From Streptomyces netropsis (lineage in GTDB: Bacteria > Actinomycetota > Actinomycetes > Streptomycetales > Streptomycetaceae), in the NCBI RefSeq assembly GCF_014203545.1, contig NZ_JACHJG010000002.1, positions 682,001 to 746,000 on the forward strand: a stretch of 64,000 bases of DNA. Reading direction: 5' to 3'. This document shows, piece by piece, positions 53,039 to 62,495 of the stretch; position 1 is the stretch's first letter; each line of letters begins with the position of its first letter. The notes beneath the pieces were generated by a model that saw only the letters and a list, made by a program, of their open reading frames with translations, made no database searches and was not told where the DNA came from. The translations under genes were made by a program, and so were the position numbers.

Positions 53039-54298
53039 TCAGATGTCCCGCCGCAACCGCAGCAACGCCGCCACCAGTCGGTCCACCTCCTCCGCCGTGT
53101 TGTACAGCGCGAGCGAGGCACGTGCCGCGGCCTCCAGGCCGTACGCCCGCAACGCGGGCTGGGCGCAGTGGTGGCCGGCGCGGACGGCGATGCCCTCCTG
53201 GTCCAGTCGCCGGGCGATGTCCGCCGGATCCACGCCCGCGAGCGTGAAGGTCAGCACGGCGATCCTGCCCGGCGCCGAACCCAGCACGGCCAGGCCCGGG
53301 ACCGCGGCCAATGCCTGTTGGGCGTACTCCAGCAGCCCCGTCTCGTACGCGGCGACCGCCTCGCGGCCGAACGAGGTCAGCCAGTCGATGGCGGCTTTGA
53401 GGCCCACCACGCCGGAGATGTGCCCGGTGCCCGCCTCGAAGCAATGCGGGACCGGCGCAAAGGTGACCCGGCCGAAGTCGACCGTGTCGATCATGTTGCC
53501 GCCGCCCTGCCACGGTGCCATGCCCGCCAGCAGGTCCGGCTTCGCGTACAGCGCGCCGATCCCCGTGGGCGCGTACAGCTTGTGGCCCGAGAAGACATAG
53601 AAGTCGGCGTCCGACTCCGTGACGTCCACGGGGAAGTGGGCGACCGCCTGGGCCCCGTCGACCAGCACCTTCGCCCCGTACCGGTGGGCCAGCGCCGTCA
53701 TCCGACGCACCGGCGGGACGGTGCCGAGGACGTTCGACGCGTGGCTGACCGCGACGAGCCGGGTCCGGAAGGAGAGCAGATCGGCGAAGGCGTCCTGGTC
53801 GATGCTCCCGTCCGCCCGAAGGGGTACGGGCACCACCCGGGCCCGCCGCTCCTTGGCGATCATCTGCCAGGGGACGATGTTGGAGTGGTGTTCCAGCACC
53901 GGCACCAGGATCTCGTCCCCGGGGCCGAGGTTGGCCCGTCCCCACGTCTGCGCGACGAGGTTGACGGCCTCGGTCGTGCCCCGGGTGAAGACGACGCTGT
54001 CGGGCGAGGCGGCGCCCAGGAACCGCGCGACCGTCGCGCGCCCCTCCTCGTACGCCTCGGTGGCCTCGCGGGCCAGGGTGTGCGCACCGCGGTGGATGTT
54101 GGAGTTGGCGCTCCCGTAGTAGGAGGCGAGGGCCTCGATGACCTGACGGGGCTTCTGCGTGGTGGCGCCGTTGTCGAACCACACCAGGGGGTGGCCGTTG
54201 ACCGTGCGGTGCAGGATCGGCACGTCCCGCCGCGCCTGCTCGGGGTCGAAGCCGGCGCCCCGGGTGCCCGGGCGCGGCGCGGCTTCAGGAGTAGTCAT
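53039..54298 (-). CDS. Cysteine desulfurase, putative encapsulin cargo (SufS-like)
   Basis: 419 residues of the group II (SufS/CsdA) desulfurase fold. PLP lysine K240 is in FSGHKLYAPTG, and the sulfur-carrying cysteine C378 is in RAGHHCAQPALR. It releases sulfur from cysteine as a persulfide. Its start lies 14 nt inside the encapsulin shell gene's 3' end, so it is cotranslated with the shell. As I recall, cargo desulfurases in the described family 2A systems carry a long disordered N-terminal targeting segment; here only about 18 residues (MTTPEAAPRPGTRGAG) precede the core. Cargo loading may therefore differ. Confidence 0.9.
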   Translation of the reverse strand: MTTPEAAPRPGTRGAGFDPEQARRDVPILHRTVNGHPLVWFDNGATTQKPRQVIEALASYYGSANSNIHRGAHTLAREATEAYEEGRATVARFLGAASPDSVVFTRGTTEAVNLVAQTWGRANLGPGDEILVPVLEHHSNIVPWQMIAKERRARVVPVPLRADGSIDQDAFADLLSFRTRLVAVSHASNVLGTVPPVRRMTALAHRYGAKVLVDGAQAVAHFPVDVTESDADFYVFSGHKLYAPTGIGALYAKPDLLAGMAPWQGGGNMIDTVDFGRVTFAPVPHCFEAGTGHISGVVGLKAAIDWLTSFGREAVAAYETGLLEYAQQALAAVPGLAVLGSAPGRIAVLTFTLAGVDPADIARRLDQEGIAVRAGHHCAQPALRAYGLEAAARASLALYNTAEEVDRLVAALLRLRRDI

Positions 54299-55667
54299 GG
54301 AACGTGCCCACCTCGACGTTCCGGAGGACGGCGACGGCGTCCTCCACCAGCACCGCGGTGGTGAAGTAGGCCGTCAGCAGATACGAGGTGATCGCCTTCC
54401 GGTCGGTGCCCATGTTCCGCATGGACAGGCCCGGCTCCACCTCGTCCGGCACGCCCGACGGCCGGAGGCCGATCACACCCTGCTCGGCCTCACCCGTGCG
54501 CATCAGCAGGATCTCGGTGACCCCGGTGCCACCGGCACCGGTGAAGCGCACCTTGTCGGACGGCAGCAGAGGCACGCCCCGCCAGGTCAGCAGCGGGCTG
54601 CCGAACCGGGTGTCGATGACCGGGGGCACACCCCGGCGGGTACATTCCCGGCCGAACGCGGCGATGGCCTTGGGGTGGGCGAGGAAGTAGCCCGGCTGCT
54701 TCCAGACCCGGGACAGCAGCTCGTCCATGTCGTCGGGGGTCGGCGCGCCCGTGCGGGTCTGTACGCGCTGGCCCGGGGCGACGTTGTGGAACAGCCCGAA
54801 CTCGGGGTGGTTGAGGATCGCCGACTCCTGCCGCTCGCGCAGCGCCTGGATGGTGAGGCCGGCCTGGACCCGGGTCTGGTCCATGGGCTCGTTGTACAGG
54901 TCGGAGACGCGGGTGTGCACGCGCAGCACGGTCTGGGCGAGGCTCATGTGGTACTCGCGCGGCGTGTCCTCGTACTCCACGTAGGTACCCGGCAGATCGG
55001 GTTCGCCGACGTGCCCGGCCGCGAGGTCCACCGGTACTTCGGCGCCCGGTACCGGCCCGTCCCCGGCGATGTGGCCCTCGAGCGCGGTCCGCAGGTTCGC
55101 GTCCCGGTCGGCGAGGGCGGCGAGGGCGGAGCGTTCGACGGTGAGCGCCACACCGGCGGTGAGGGCCTTGACCCTGAACGGCAGCGGTGCCTGGCGGGTC
55201 CAGGAGTCGAGACAGAAGAACTGCCCGTCACCGATCACCTCGAGTAACGCGTCCTCGCCGTACCGCCCGGTCACCCGCTTCTCCGCCCGCCCGACCACGA
55301 GCACCCACAGCCGGTCGGCCGCGTCACCCTCCTGGGCCAGCACCTGCCCGGGCTCGAAGGTGACCTCCGTGAAGGAGCCCGCCAGTTCGGCGAGCAGCGC
55401 CTCGTCGGCCTCCCGCAGATACGGCACCTCCCGCAGGTCCTCCGGGACGATGTGGTGGGCGCCGCTCTCGTTGTAGCTGCTGATGCGGTCGTCGCCCAGG
55501 ATGAAGGTCCGGCGACGGTTCACGCGGTAGACGCCGGAGTCGACGTCGACCCACGGCAGCGCGCGCAGCAGATAGCGGGGCGTGATGCCGCGCATCTGCG
55601 GGGTGGTCTTGGTGGTGGTCGCCAGCTGCCGTGCGGCATCGGGGGCGAGACTGAGTCGATCGTTCAT
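54285..55667 (-). CDS. Encapsulin shell protein with cNMP-binding-like insert (family 2B type)
   Basis: 460-residue HK97-fold shell protein of encapsulin family 2. Residues about 80-200 form an inserted cyclic-nucleotide-binding-like domain (FEPGQVLAQEGDAADRLWVL), the mark of family 2B; the HK97 part resumes with LRVHTRVSDLYNEPMDQTR. A recognisable cAMP phosphate-binding cassette (GE...RxA) is not obvious, so nucleotide binding is uncertain. Family 2 shells enclose cargo enzymes, here probably the cotranscribed desulfurase. ATG 55667 has GAGGAGG at 6 nt. Start of a two-gene minus-strand operon. Confidence 0.92.
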   Translation of the reverse strand: MNDRLSLAPDAARQLATTTKTTPQMRGITPRYLLRALPWVDVDSGVYRVNRRRTFILGDDRISSYNESGAHHIVPEDLREVPYLREADEALLAELAGSFTEVTFEPGQVLAQEGDAADRLWVLVVGRAEKRVTGRYGEDALLEVIGDGQFFCLDSWTRQAPLPFRVKALTAGVALTVERSALAALADRDANLRTALEGHIAGDGPVPGAEVPVDLAAGHVGEPDLPGTYVEYEDTPREYHMSLAQTVLRVHTRVSDLYNEPMDQTRVQAGLTIQALRERQESAILNHPEFGLFHNVAPGQRVQTRTGAPTPDDMDELLSRVWKQPGYFLAHPKAIAAFGRECTRRGVPPVIDTRFGSPLLTWRGVPLLPSDKVRFTGAGGTGVTEILLMRTGEAEQGVIGLRPSGVPDEVEPGLSMRNMGTDRKAITSYLLTAYFTTAVLVEDAVAVLRNVEVGTFHDYS

Positions 55668-56049
55668 GGCGTCCTCCTCGAGGAGATCACGTGCGGGAAC
55701 GGGACCGATCGTCCGATCGGTTCCGGCGTCCCACAAGACGCCGTTTGCGGGGCATGGTCCTGAAATAATCGAATGCGCCGAGCACACTGATTCACCCAGA
55801 ATCGAACGATTTTCAGACTGCATGGCCGTGACCATGTGCGAGGACCCGTCCCGGGCGACCGGCGTACACCCCTGACCTGGCTTGGTCCGGACCGCACACG
55901 AGACCGGTTTTCGCTCGCCGGGCGCGGCGGCACGCCGTGCCCGAACGGGCCACCGGTCCGAGCGGGTCCGGATCCGCGGTGGCACTGTGGACGCCGACAG
56001 TGTCCGTGGTTCGTCCGTATCGTGTCCGCATCTCCGACAGGAGCCCGCG
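55668..56049. other. 382-nt region upstream of the encapsulin operon
   Basis: No gene. 55755-55825 is notably AT-rich for this genome (AAATAATCGAATG, GATTCACCCAGAATC, AATCGAACGATT) with short inverted repeats, the likely promoter/operator zone of the encapsulin-desulfurase operon. The rest is GC-rich and featureless. Confidence 0.4.
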
Positions 56050-56424
56050 ATGGCCGGTGAGATCTCCTTCTTCGAACTGGGCGTGGACGACGCCGAGCGG
56101 GCGCGCGCCTTCTACGGCCACCTCTTCGGCTGGACCTTCGAAGCGGTGTCACCCGGCGGCGGCTACGCGATCTCCACCCCCGACGCCCCCGGCGGACTGC
56201 ACGGCGCGGACCCCGGCGCGAGCCCGTACCTGTTCTTCAAGGTCGACGACCTGGACACCGCGCTCGCACGCGTCCGCGAGCTCGGCGGTACGGCCGAGAC
56301 ACCCGAGAGCGAGGAAGACCCCGAAACGGTCGCCCGGTTCGGCCGCTTCACACTGTGCCGCGACGACCAGGGTTCTCCCTTCGGCCTCCACCAGCCTCCG
56401 GCAGGGGAGCGGACGGTGGCGTGA
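56050..56424 (+). CDS. VOC family protein
   Basis: 124 residues of the glyoxalase/bleomycin-resistance (VOC) fold: FFELGVDDAERARAFYGHLFGW, a central FKVDDLDTALARVRELGG and a closing [14 protein letters not shown]. Small single-domain metal-dependent or substrate-binding protein; function not determined. ATG with AGGAG at 6 nt. Its 3' end overlaps the convergent gene at 56348-57103 by 77 nt. Confidence 0.87.
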   Translation: MAGEISFFELGVDDAERARAFYGHLFGWTFEAVSPGGGYAISTPDAPGGLHGADPGASPYLFFKVDDLDTALARVRELGGTAETPESEEDPETVARFGRFTLCRDDQGSPFGLHQPPAGERTVA

Positions 56425-57103
56425 CCGCGCCGGGAGAAGCCGGCCGTCGGAGAACGTCCGCGACGTCCTCGGGTGTCCAATGCCCCTTCGCCCCGGGGCG
56501 CCCGGCCAGATAACCGGCCGCCTGCCCCGCGGTCCAACCGTGCGCCTCCATGAGGCCCGAGGCGAGATGCCGGAGGTAGGCGGGGGACGGGGGAGTGCCG
56601 GCCACCTCGCCGACGGCCCAGGGGGCGGTGAAGGTGACGACGGGAAGGCCGTCCAGGAACCCCGGGCACACCAGGGTCTCGTACCGCCCCGGCCCGAGCC
56701 GCGCCCGCCCGTGCGTGAGGACCTCCCGCAGATCCACCTCCCGTCCCGGGTCCTCGTACATCTCCTGGGCCGCGATGCCGGAGAACTGCGCCACCGGGAC
56801 GAGGTAGGCCCGCGCCGGCGTCTCGCCCTCGGCGTCGGGGTCGTAGAAGGCCCGGCCCCCGCCCCAGACGGGCGACTCGGTGGCGAAGTACACGATTCCC
56901 GGCAGCAGTACGGCGCAGGAGCGCTCGGGAGGCCGAGGGTCCGCACAGCCCGGGTACGTACGCGTCCCGCCGGGGTGCCGGCCCCCGGCGAGGTAGTACG
57001 TCAGACGCCGCGCATCCATGTTGGAACCGTAGGCGGCGTACCAGACGCGATCGGTGGGCCGGGCGGGCACGCCCGGGGGTTCGAGCCGTCGAGGGATGAT
57101 CAC
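56348..57103 (-). CDS. Gamma-glutamylcyclotransferase-fold protein
   Basis: 251 residues starting with [19 protein letters not shown], the YGSN motif of the GGCT-like fold, and containing [21 protein letters not shown] and an [11 protein letters not shown] strand. In streptomycetes close relatives are annotated simply as GGCT-like or 'histone deacetylase'. The end overlaps the VOC gene on the other strand by 77 nt, over the last 25 or so residues (a Gly/Arg-rich tail). Real start probably 57103. Confidence 0.8.
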   Translation of the reverse strand: MIIPRRLEPPGVPARPTDRVWYAAYGSNMDARRLTYYLAGGRHPGGTRTYPGCADPRPPERSCAVLLPGIVYFATESPVWGGGRAFYDPDAEGETPARAYLVPVAQFSGIAAQEMYEDPGREVDLREVLTHGRARLGPGRYETLVCPGFLDGLPVVTFTAPWAVGEVAGTPPSPAYLRHLASGLMEAHGWTAGQAAGYLAGRPGAKGHWTPEDVADVLRRPASPGAVTPPSAPLPEAGGGRRENPGRRGTV

Positions 57104-57241
57104 CGTTCACCCGGCCGGTCGTCGTGGATGGTGGTCGGCCGGCCATTCTCGCACCCGGTACGGCTTTCCGACCGGGTGAACGGCCCGGCTGTTCGGATCA
57201 CCTGGGGTGCCGGTCCCGCCCGGGGCCGGTAGGTGTCGGGC

Positions 57242-57952
57242 ATGAGCGTCGATCACGCGGCACGCGCGGACCTCCGACGACGCGCGCGGGCGGCGGCCCT
57301 CGCCCTGGCGGCGTGGGCCGGTGCCCTCACCCCCTGGTCCGGCGACGTCGCGCACGCGGCCCCCGCGTGCCGCGCCGGCACCGGCCCGTACCAGTGGCAG
57401 CTGGAGGCGTATCTGCACCGGCCGCAGGACGGCCGGCAGTCCCCGGCCGACTGCGAGGCCATCGCCGCGTTCCAGCGCAAGGAAGCTGTCGAACCGGCCG
57501 ACGGGTACGCGGGGCTGGCCACCTACCGGTCGATGCTCGTCGCGCAGGCACGGGAGAACCCCAACGCGGCGGGCACCTGCCCCGCGCCCGCCCGGAAGGT
57601 CGCCTGCGTGGACCTCGGCCGGCAACTGATGTGGGTGCAGCACGGTGCCCGGGTCCTCTTCGGCCCCACGGCGGTACGGACGGGCCGGGCCGGTCAGGTG
57701 ACCCGCACCGGATGGCACAAGGTGTACTGGAAGCACAAGGACCACGTCTCGACGCTGTACGACAACGCCCCGATGCCGTACGCGCAGTTCTTCTCGGGGG
57801 GCCAGGCGTTCCACGGCCACCCGGGGAACCTGTTCGACGGCGGTGGTTCGGCCGGTTGCGTCAACCTCACCGTCGCCGACGCGCGACGTCTGTGGAGTGT
57901 GCTCGCCGTGGGCGACGGGGTGTACGCGTGGGGGCGCAAACCCGGCACCTGA
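57242..57952 (+). CDS. Secreted L,D-transpeptidase (YkuD domain)
   Basis: 236 residues. N-terminal signal/anchor helix ([15 protein letters not shown]), a peptidoglycan-binding-like helical part ([21 protein letters not shown]), and a C-terminal YkuD catalytic domain with [19 protein letters not shown]; nucleophile C206. Forms 3-3 cross-links or attaches proteins to peptidoglycan. ATG 57242 was preferred over GTG 57233. Confidence 0.88.
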   Translation: MSVDHAARADLRRRARAAALALAAWAGALTPWSGDVAHAAPACRAGTGPYQWQLEAYLHRPQDGRQSPADCEAIAAFQRKEAVEPADGYAGLATYRSMLVAQARENPNAAGTCPAPARKVACVDLGRQLMWVQHGARVLFGPTAVRTGRAGQVTRTGWHKVYWKHKDHVSTLYDNAPMPYAQFFSGGQAFHGHPGNLFDGGGSAGCVNLTVADARRLWSVLAVGDGVYAWGRKPGT

Positions 57953-58071
57953 CCGGCCCGCCCGGGGACGCGTCGGCTGTTCGAGGCACGGTCCCGGCGC
58001 GCCGGGACCCCCGGCAAGCGGTGTGTGCCCAGGATCGCAGTGGCGGCAGCATCGACCCTGCGAGGGCAGAA

Positions 58072-59859
58072 GTGAACGAAGGCCCGGTCCAGTCCCCTGA
58101 GGCAGCCCGCTCGCGCCGCCGACGACGGTCATGGCGTGCGGTGGCGGGCACCGTGTCCACCGCGACCGTGACCGCGGCGGCCCTGACCCTGCCCGCCGTG
58201 GCCGCGCCCCTGCCCGGCGGGCTGGGGCCCTGCCTCGGCAGTGGCTGTCCCGCGACGGGCTACCCCGCCGTCAACAACGGGCCGATCGCCGGGCGCGACA
58301 ACAACATCAACATCTTCGTCGGCGGTGACTTCCGCGTACGGGGCGCCGCGGCGGAGGCCGAAGGCCGCGTGGTCACCCTCGGCTCCTTCGACATGAACAA
58401 GTCCTCCGGCGGCGGCCTGTACAACCTCGGCGTGGCAGGGGTCGGCTCCCGGGTGCCGCCCGCCGTGGGCACGGACTGGCTGACCACCGGCGGCAACGTC
58501 ACGATCGCCCCGGGCCAGCGGCTCGACGCCGACGGCGGGGTGGTCCGGCACGCCGGCACCGCCACCGGGACCATCATCAGGCGCAGCGTCGCGGACCCCG
58601 CCGCCGCCCGGCCCTTCGAGCCACTGCGCGCCGAGCTGAGCGCCGCGAGCCGCTGCTACGCCCACGGCACCGACGGCCGGGGACGCCCGGCCACCGGCAC
58701 GGCGGTCAACAACGGGTCGGAGACGGTGTTCACCGGTGACGGCACCTCGAAGCTCCAGGTCTTCAACGTCGACTTCGACCTGGTCGGCCGCAACGGCGGA
58801 CAGGAAGGCGTCCGCTTCACGGGCATCCCGGCGGACGCCACGATCCTCGTCAACCTGACCGGCGGCGCCCGCGTCATCAACACCTACAGCGGTGGCATCA
58901 CCGACGACGACCCGCTGAACAGGCTGCGCCAACGCCTGTTGTGGAACATCCCCGACGCCAAGAGCGTCGAGTTCAAGGGCACGGGTCAGTTCCAGGGCAG
59001 CATCCTGGTCGGCGACCAGGGCAGTGAGTCGACGGTCACCCTGCCCGGGATCAACGGACGGTTCTTCACCACCGGCTCCCTCACCCACACATCGGCCGCG
59101 ACCGGGGGCGGCGGTCAGGAGTTCCACGCCTATCCCTTCGACGGGGACCTCCCCGACTGCGGCAGCACCCCGCCCGAGGGGGACGTGAGCGTCGTCAAGA
59201 AGGACGCCGAGACCGGCAAGGCCCTGCCCGGCGCCCGCTTCCAGCTGTGGAAGGAGACCAACGACACCCCCGGCCTGCAGACCACCGGGACCGGCCCCGA
59301 CACCAAGTCCGGCGGAATCTGCACCACCGGCCCGGGCGGCGCATGCCGCACCACCGTGGAGCCCGGCACCTACTACTGGCAGGAGACCCAGCCGCCGGCC
59401 GGCTATCCCGTCCCCGCCCGGACCGTCTTCGGCCCGCTCACCCTCACGCCGGCCAACGCCGCCCGGGGCGTTCAGGTCACCGCCACCAACACCCGGCCCA
59501 AGGAACCCCACGGCACGATCCACCTGGTGAAGCACGACGCCAAGACCGGCCGCCCGCTGCAGGGCGCGGTCTTCGAACTGTGGCGCGAGACCAACGGGCG
59601 GGCCGGGCTGCAGACCACCGGGCGCGACGCGGACCGCAGGGCGGACAGCGGCTGTGCCACGAACCGGCGGGGCCGCTGCGACTTTCCCGACCAACCTCTG
59701 GGCTCGTACTACCTGCGCGAGACCGCTGTGCCCGAGGGCTACCGACTGCCCGGCAACCCCGTCTCGGGCCCGTACCGGCTGACCGCGGCCAACGCCGCGG
59801 CGGGCGTCACCGTGACCGCGAAGAACACCCCGGGAGAGCCGGGCAAGGACAAGAAGTAG
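58072..59859 (+). CDS. Choice-of-anchor A surface protein with two Cna-B-like repeats
   Basis: 595 residues. Signal peptide ([16 protein letters not shown]), a choice-of-anchor A domain ([38 protein letters not shown]), then two related SpaA/Cna-B modules, each with a lysine strand start ([19 protein letters not shown] and [19 protein letters not shown]), which form isopeptide-bonded folds in pilin proteins. The end (GEPGKDKK) has no LPxTG or membrane helix, so surface attachment is unclear. GTG start with GAGGGC 8 nt before. Confidence 0.85.
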   Translation: MNEGPVQSPEAARSRRRRRSWRAVAGTVSTATVTAAALTLPAVAAPLPGGLGPCLGSGCPATGYPAVNNGPIAGRDNNINIFVGGDFRVRGAAAEAEGRVVTLGSFDMNKSSGGGLYNLGVAGVGSRVPPAVGTDWLTTGGNVTIAPGQRLDADGGVVRHAGTATGTIIRRSVADPAAARPFEPLRAELSAASRCYAHGTDGRGRPATGTAVNNGSETVFTGDGTSKLQVFNVDFDLVGRNGGQEGVRFTGIPADATILVNLTGGARVINTYSGGITDDDPLNRLRQRLLWNIPDAKSVEFKGTGQFQGSILVGDQGSESTVTLPGINGRFFTTGSLTHTSAATGGGGQEFHAYPFDGDLPDCGSTPPEGDVSVVKKDAETGKALPGARFQLWKETNDTPGLQTTGTGPDTKSGGICTTGPGGACRTTVEPGTYYWQETQPPAGYPVPARTVFGPLTLTPANAARGVQVTATNTRPKEPHGTIHLVKHDAKTGRPLQGAVFELWRETNGRAGLQTTGRDADRRADSGCATNRRGRCDFPDQPLGSYYLRETAVPEGYRLPGNPVSGPYRLTAANAAAGVTVTAKNTPGEPGKDKK

Positions 59860-59867
59860 CGCCCCGA

Positions 59868-59910
59868 CGACGAAGGCCCCCGCCGTCACCACGGGCGGGG
59901 GCCTTCGTCG
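59868..59910. terminator. Bidirectional terminator hairpin
   Basis: 17-bp perfect stem CGACGAAGGCCCCCGCC / GGCGGGGGCCTTCGTCG with a 9-nt loop, between the convergent surface-protein and hypothetical genes. Confidence 0.85.
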
Positions 59911-59917
59911 CCGGTTC

Positions 59918-60304
59918 CTACGACTCGGACAGCGACGTCAGCTTGAGACGGATCTCCACCTCGTGCTCGCCCGACACCGTGCCGTGCTCCTCGACGTCGA
60001 AGACCCCGGCCAGCTTCTGCTGGACCTGACGCACGGGGTGGGCGGGGCCGAAGAGATCCACGGTGACCGCGCCGGTCAGGGGCGCGGGGGCCGACACCGC
60101 GTCGCTGCGGGTCCGGGCGTCGACGATCGTGCACCAGATCACGGGATTGTCCGCCGTGGACAGCGACGCGCGGGTCTCGCTGCGAGCTGGACCGGTGCCC
60201 TCGGGGAACGCGGTCTCCAGGGCGCCGAACACCACGTTCGCGTCCTCGTGACCACAGTCGGTCAGATGAACACTGACGTGATCCGCACTCTCGGGGGCGC
60301 TCAT
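59918..60304 (-). CDS. Hypothetical small protein
   Basis: 128 residues, acidic, with two cysteines (LTDCGHED and VIWCTIVDARTR). Start ATG 60304 follows GAGGAGCACGGGTG. No signal peptide, membrane helix or family recognised. Convergent with the surface protein and divergent from the cold-shock gene. Confidence 0.65.
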   Translation of the reverse strand: MSAPESADHVSVHLTDCGHEDANVVFGALETAFPEGTGPARSETRASLSTADNPVIWCTIVDARTRSDAVSAPAPLTGAVTVDLFGPAHPVRQVQQKLAGVFDVEEHGTVSGEHEVEIRLKLTSLSES

Positions 60305-60530
60305 CACCCGTGCTCCTCTGCCGTCGGGGACTGCCGGGCCGGACATTCCACTCCCACGGTACGAGGAGCTAACCGACCCGGCACCACGGCAGGGCCATCC
60401 GTGGCCCTGTCGCCCACCGGAGCGTATTTCGCCGTTGTGCGGGGAAAAGTCGGGAACGACCGGGGTCGGCAGCGACAGGCCGCCCCGGCGCGCGTCGTTC
60501 ACGCGCGGATTCGGATGAGAGGCAAGAGGC

Positions 60531-60737
60531 ATGGCAACAGGCACGGTGAAGTGGTTCAACGCCGACAAGGGATTCGGGTTCATCACTCAAGACGACGGCG
60601 GTCCCGACGTTTTCGTCCACTTCTCAGCCATCCAGACCACCGGGTACAAGGAGCTGCTCGAAGGCACCCAGGTGGAGTACGAGGTCACCCAGGGCCCGAA
60701 GGGCCCGCAGGCGGAGAACGTCGTCCCGCTGTCCTGA
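60531..60737 (+). CDS. Cold-shock domain protein (CspA-type)
   Basis: 68 residues with the RNA-binding motifs KGFGFITQ (RNP1-like) and DVFVHFSAI (RNP2). A single-stranded nucleic acid chaperone. The 5' leader in the 60305-60530 gap is long enough for the regulated leaders these genes often have, but no fold was confirmed. Confidence 0.95.
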   Translation: MATGTVKWFNADKGFGFITQDDGGPDVFVHFSAIQTTGYKELLEGTQVEYEVTQGPKGPQAENVVPLS

Positions 60738-60741
60738 GCCC

Positions 60742-60778
60742 GGGGCGGGCCTGCCGGGATCCGCCCGGCGGGCCCGCC
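60742..60778 (+). terminator. Terminator hairpin of the cold-shock gene
   Basis: GGGCGGGCCTGCCGGG pairs with GCCCGGCGGGCCCGCCC (one mismatch) around ATCC, starting 5 nt after the stop. Confidence 0.7.
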
Positions 60779-60967
60779 CTCCCCATGTCCGGCAGGGGAA
60801 AGGCACGGTGGCCGTCCGGTGTGAGTGGATCCATCAGGAAGGCCCGCCCGGTGTCGGAAACCGTCATGGGTGGGCAGATCCGGCGTCAGGTGGTCCGGGC
60901 GCGGCGAGGCTGGGGGACGTGACGCCGAACGCGTCGCCTCCGCCTCCCGGAAGGTAGACCACACGCC

Positions 60968-61278
60968 GTGCCGACTCTTCGTTGGACGCCCCCCAAGCAC
61001 CCTCGTCCGCAGGGCCGGGCCCTCGGGGCCTCGCTCATCGCCCAGCCGCTCAAGGGCGTCTTCTGGACGCTGTCGGCCTGGGAGGACCGGGCCACCCTCT
61101 ACGGATACGCCAAGGCCGAACCCATCGCGGCCTCATGACGGCACTGCGTTCGACGGTCCGCAGGTCGACGTTCACGTACTGGGAGCTCCCGGTCGAGGAG
61201 CTTCCCCTCGACGGGGCCGACGCCAAGAAGCGCCTGGCCGAGCAGGAACACACGCAGAGCGCCGACGCCGACGGCTGA
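60968..61278 (+). pseudogene. DUF3291 remnant (deleted and frameshifted)
   Basis: The frame from GTG 60968 reads VPTLRWTPP, then jumps to GASLIAQPLKGVFWTLSAWED and stops at 61136-61138. A second frame from 61135 continues STFTYWELPVEELPLDGADA up to 61278. Together they match the start, middle and end of DUF3291 proteins, with an internal deletion near 61010 and a frameshift near 61130. Decayed copy. Confidence 0.75.
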
Positions 61279-61313
61279 CACCCGGTCACCCGGTCCGTGA
61301 GCTGCGAGGGATC

Positions 61314-62309
61314 ATGAACCCCGGAAGACGTACGGCCCTCTCCGGGCGGGCCGTGCGCGCGGCAGCGGCTGAATGGGTGGGGTTTGTGCAAGCGGTGATA
61401 TCCGGCTTCGTGCCGATCTGGGGGGTCACGGCGATGGGTTGGGCGGCAGGCCGCTTCGACCTGCTCGGCCGGCAAGCCCAACCCGTGCTCGCCCGGTTCG
61501 CGTTCACCTTCGCCATGCCGGCGCTGCTGTTCCTCACGCTGTCCAAGGCTCCGGTGGGGGAGATCGCCGAGCCGGAAGTGGCGGTGTTCGCGATCAGTCT
61601 GCTCCTGGTGTTCGGGGCGGCCCTGCTGCTCTCCCGGAACGTGTTCCGGGCGCGGCCCGCCGACCGCGCCGTCAACGCGATGACCGCGTCCTACGTGAAT
61701 TCGGCCAATCTCGGTATCCCGGTCGCGATCGGGGTGCTGGGCGACACCACGTTCATCGCCGCGGCCGCGGTGTTCCAGATGCTGTTCGTGACGCCATTGA
61801 TCATGGTGCTCATCGATCTGGACGTTCATCAGGGGGTGCGCGGTCAGTGGCGGCGGTTCGCGTTACTGCCCCTGCGCAACCCCGTCATCGGCGCGTCGGC
61901 GGCGGGGGTCGCGGTCTCCGCCCTCGGTCTGTCGCTGCCCACCGTGATGACCGAGCCGATCCGGATGGTCGGCGGCGCGGGGGTGCCGGCGGCCCTGTTC
62001 GCCCTCGGGATGTCCTTGAACACCAGGGTGGTGCCGGATGCCAAGGGCATCGCCGAGCGGCTCGTCCTCGTCGGCCTCAAGACAGCCGCGCAGCCGCTGC
62101 TCGCCTACGTGCTCGGCCGCTGGCTGTTCGGTCTGCACGGGCACGCGCTGCTGGCCGTGGTGCTGTGCTCCGGCCTGCCCACCGCCCAGAACGCCTTCGT
62201 CTACGCCGCCGAATACCGGCTGCGCACCGATGTACCGAGGGACGTCGTGGTGTGGTCCACGCTCCTGTCGCTGATCACCCTGTCGCTGATCACCTGGCTC
62301 CTCGCCTGA
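61314..62309 (+). CDS. AEC-family transporter
   Basis: 331 residues, about ten helices, auxin-efflux-carrier (AEC) family: FVPIWGVTAMGWAAGRF at the start, YVNSANLGIPVAIGVLGD in the first half and AVVLCSGLPTAQNAFVYA in the second. Probably exports or takes up a small carboxylate or related metabolite. ATG 61314 follows GAGGG closely; a later GTG near 61378 is possible. Confidence 0.88.
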   Translation: MNPGRRTALSGRAVRAAAAEWVGFVQAVISGFVPIWGVTAMGWAAGRFDLLGRQAQPVLARFAFTFAMPALLFLTLSKAPVGEIAEPEVAVFAISLLLVFGAALLLSRNVFRARPADRAVNAMTASYVNSANLGIPVAIGVLGDTTFIAAAAVFQMLFVTPLIMVLIDLDVHQGVRGQWRRFALLPLRNPVIGASAAGVAVSALGLSLPTVMTEPIRMVGGAGVPAALFALGMSLNTRVVPDAKGIAERLVLVGLKTAAQPLLAYVLGRWLFGLHGHALLAVVLCSGLPTAQNAFVYAAEYRLRTDVPRDVVVWSTLLSLITLSLITWLLA

Positions 62310-62495
62310 TGAGCCGGTCGCCTCGCGGATCGCCCGGACGGCCCGGGCCCACCCGACGCGTCAGCCCCAGGAAACGACACGGCCGGCCCCGGGCCGCCGA
62401 CGCGTCCCCGCGCGGGGAACCTCAACTCGTGGCCTGGGCGATACCATTGAGTCCGGACACATCTCCCGTCAGTCCCGTACGAGGAAGGCAAGTCC

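Noticed and set aside
54285..55667. CRP/FNR-type regulator
   Set aside because: The cNMP-like domain is inserted in a shell-protein sequence and there is no helix-turn-helix after it.
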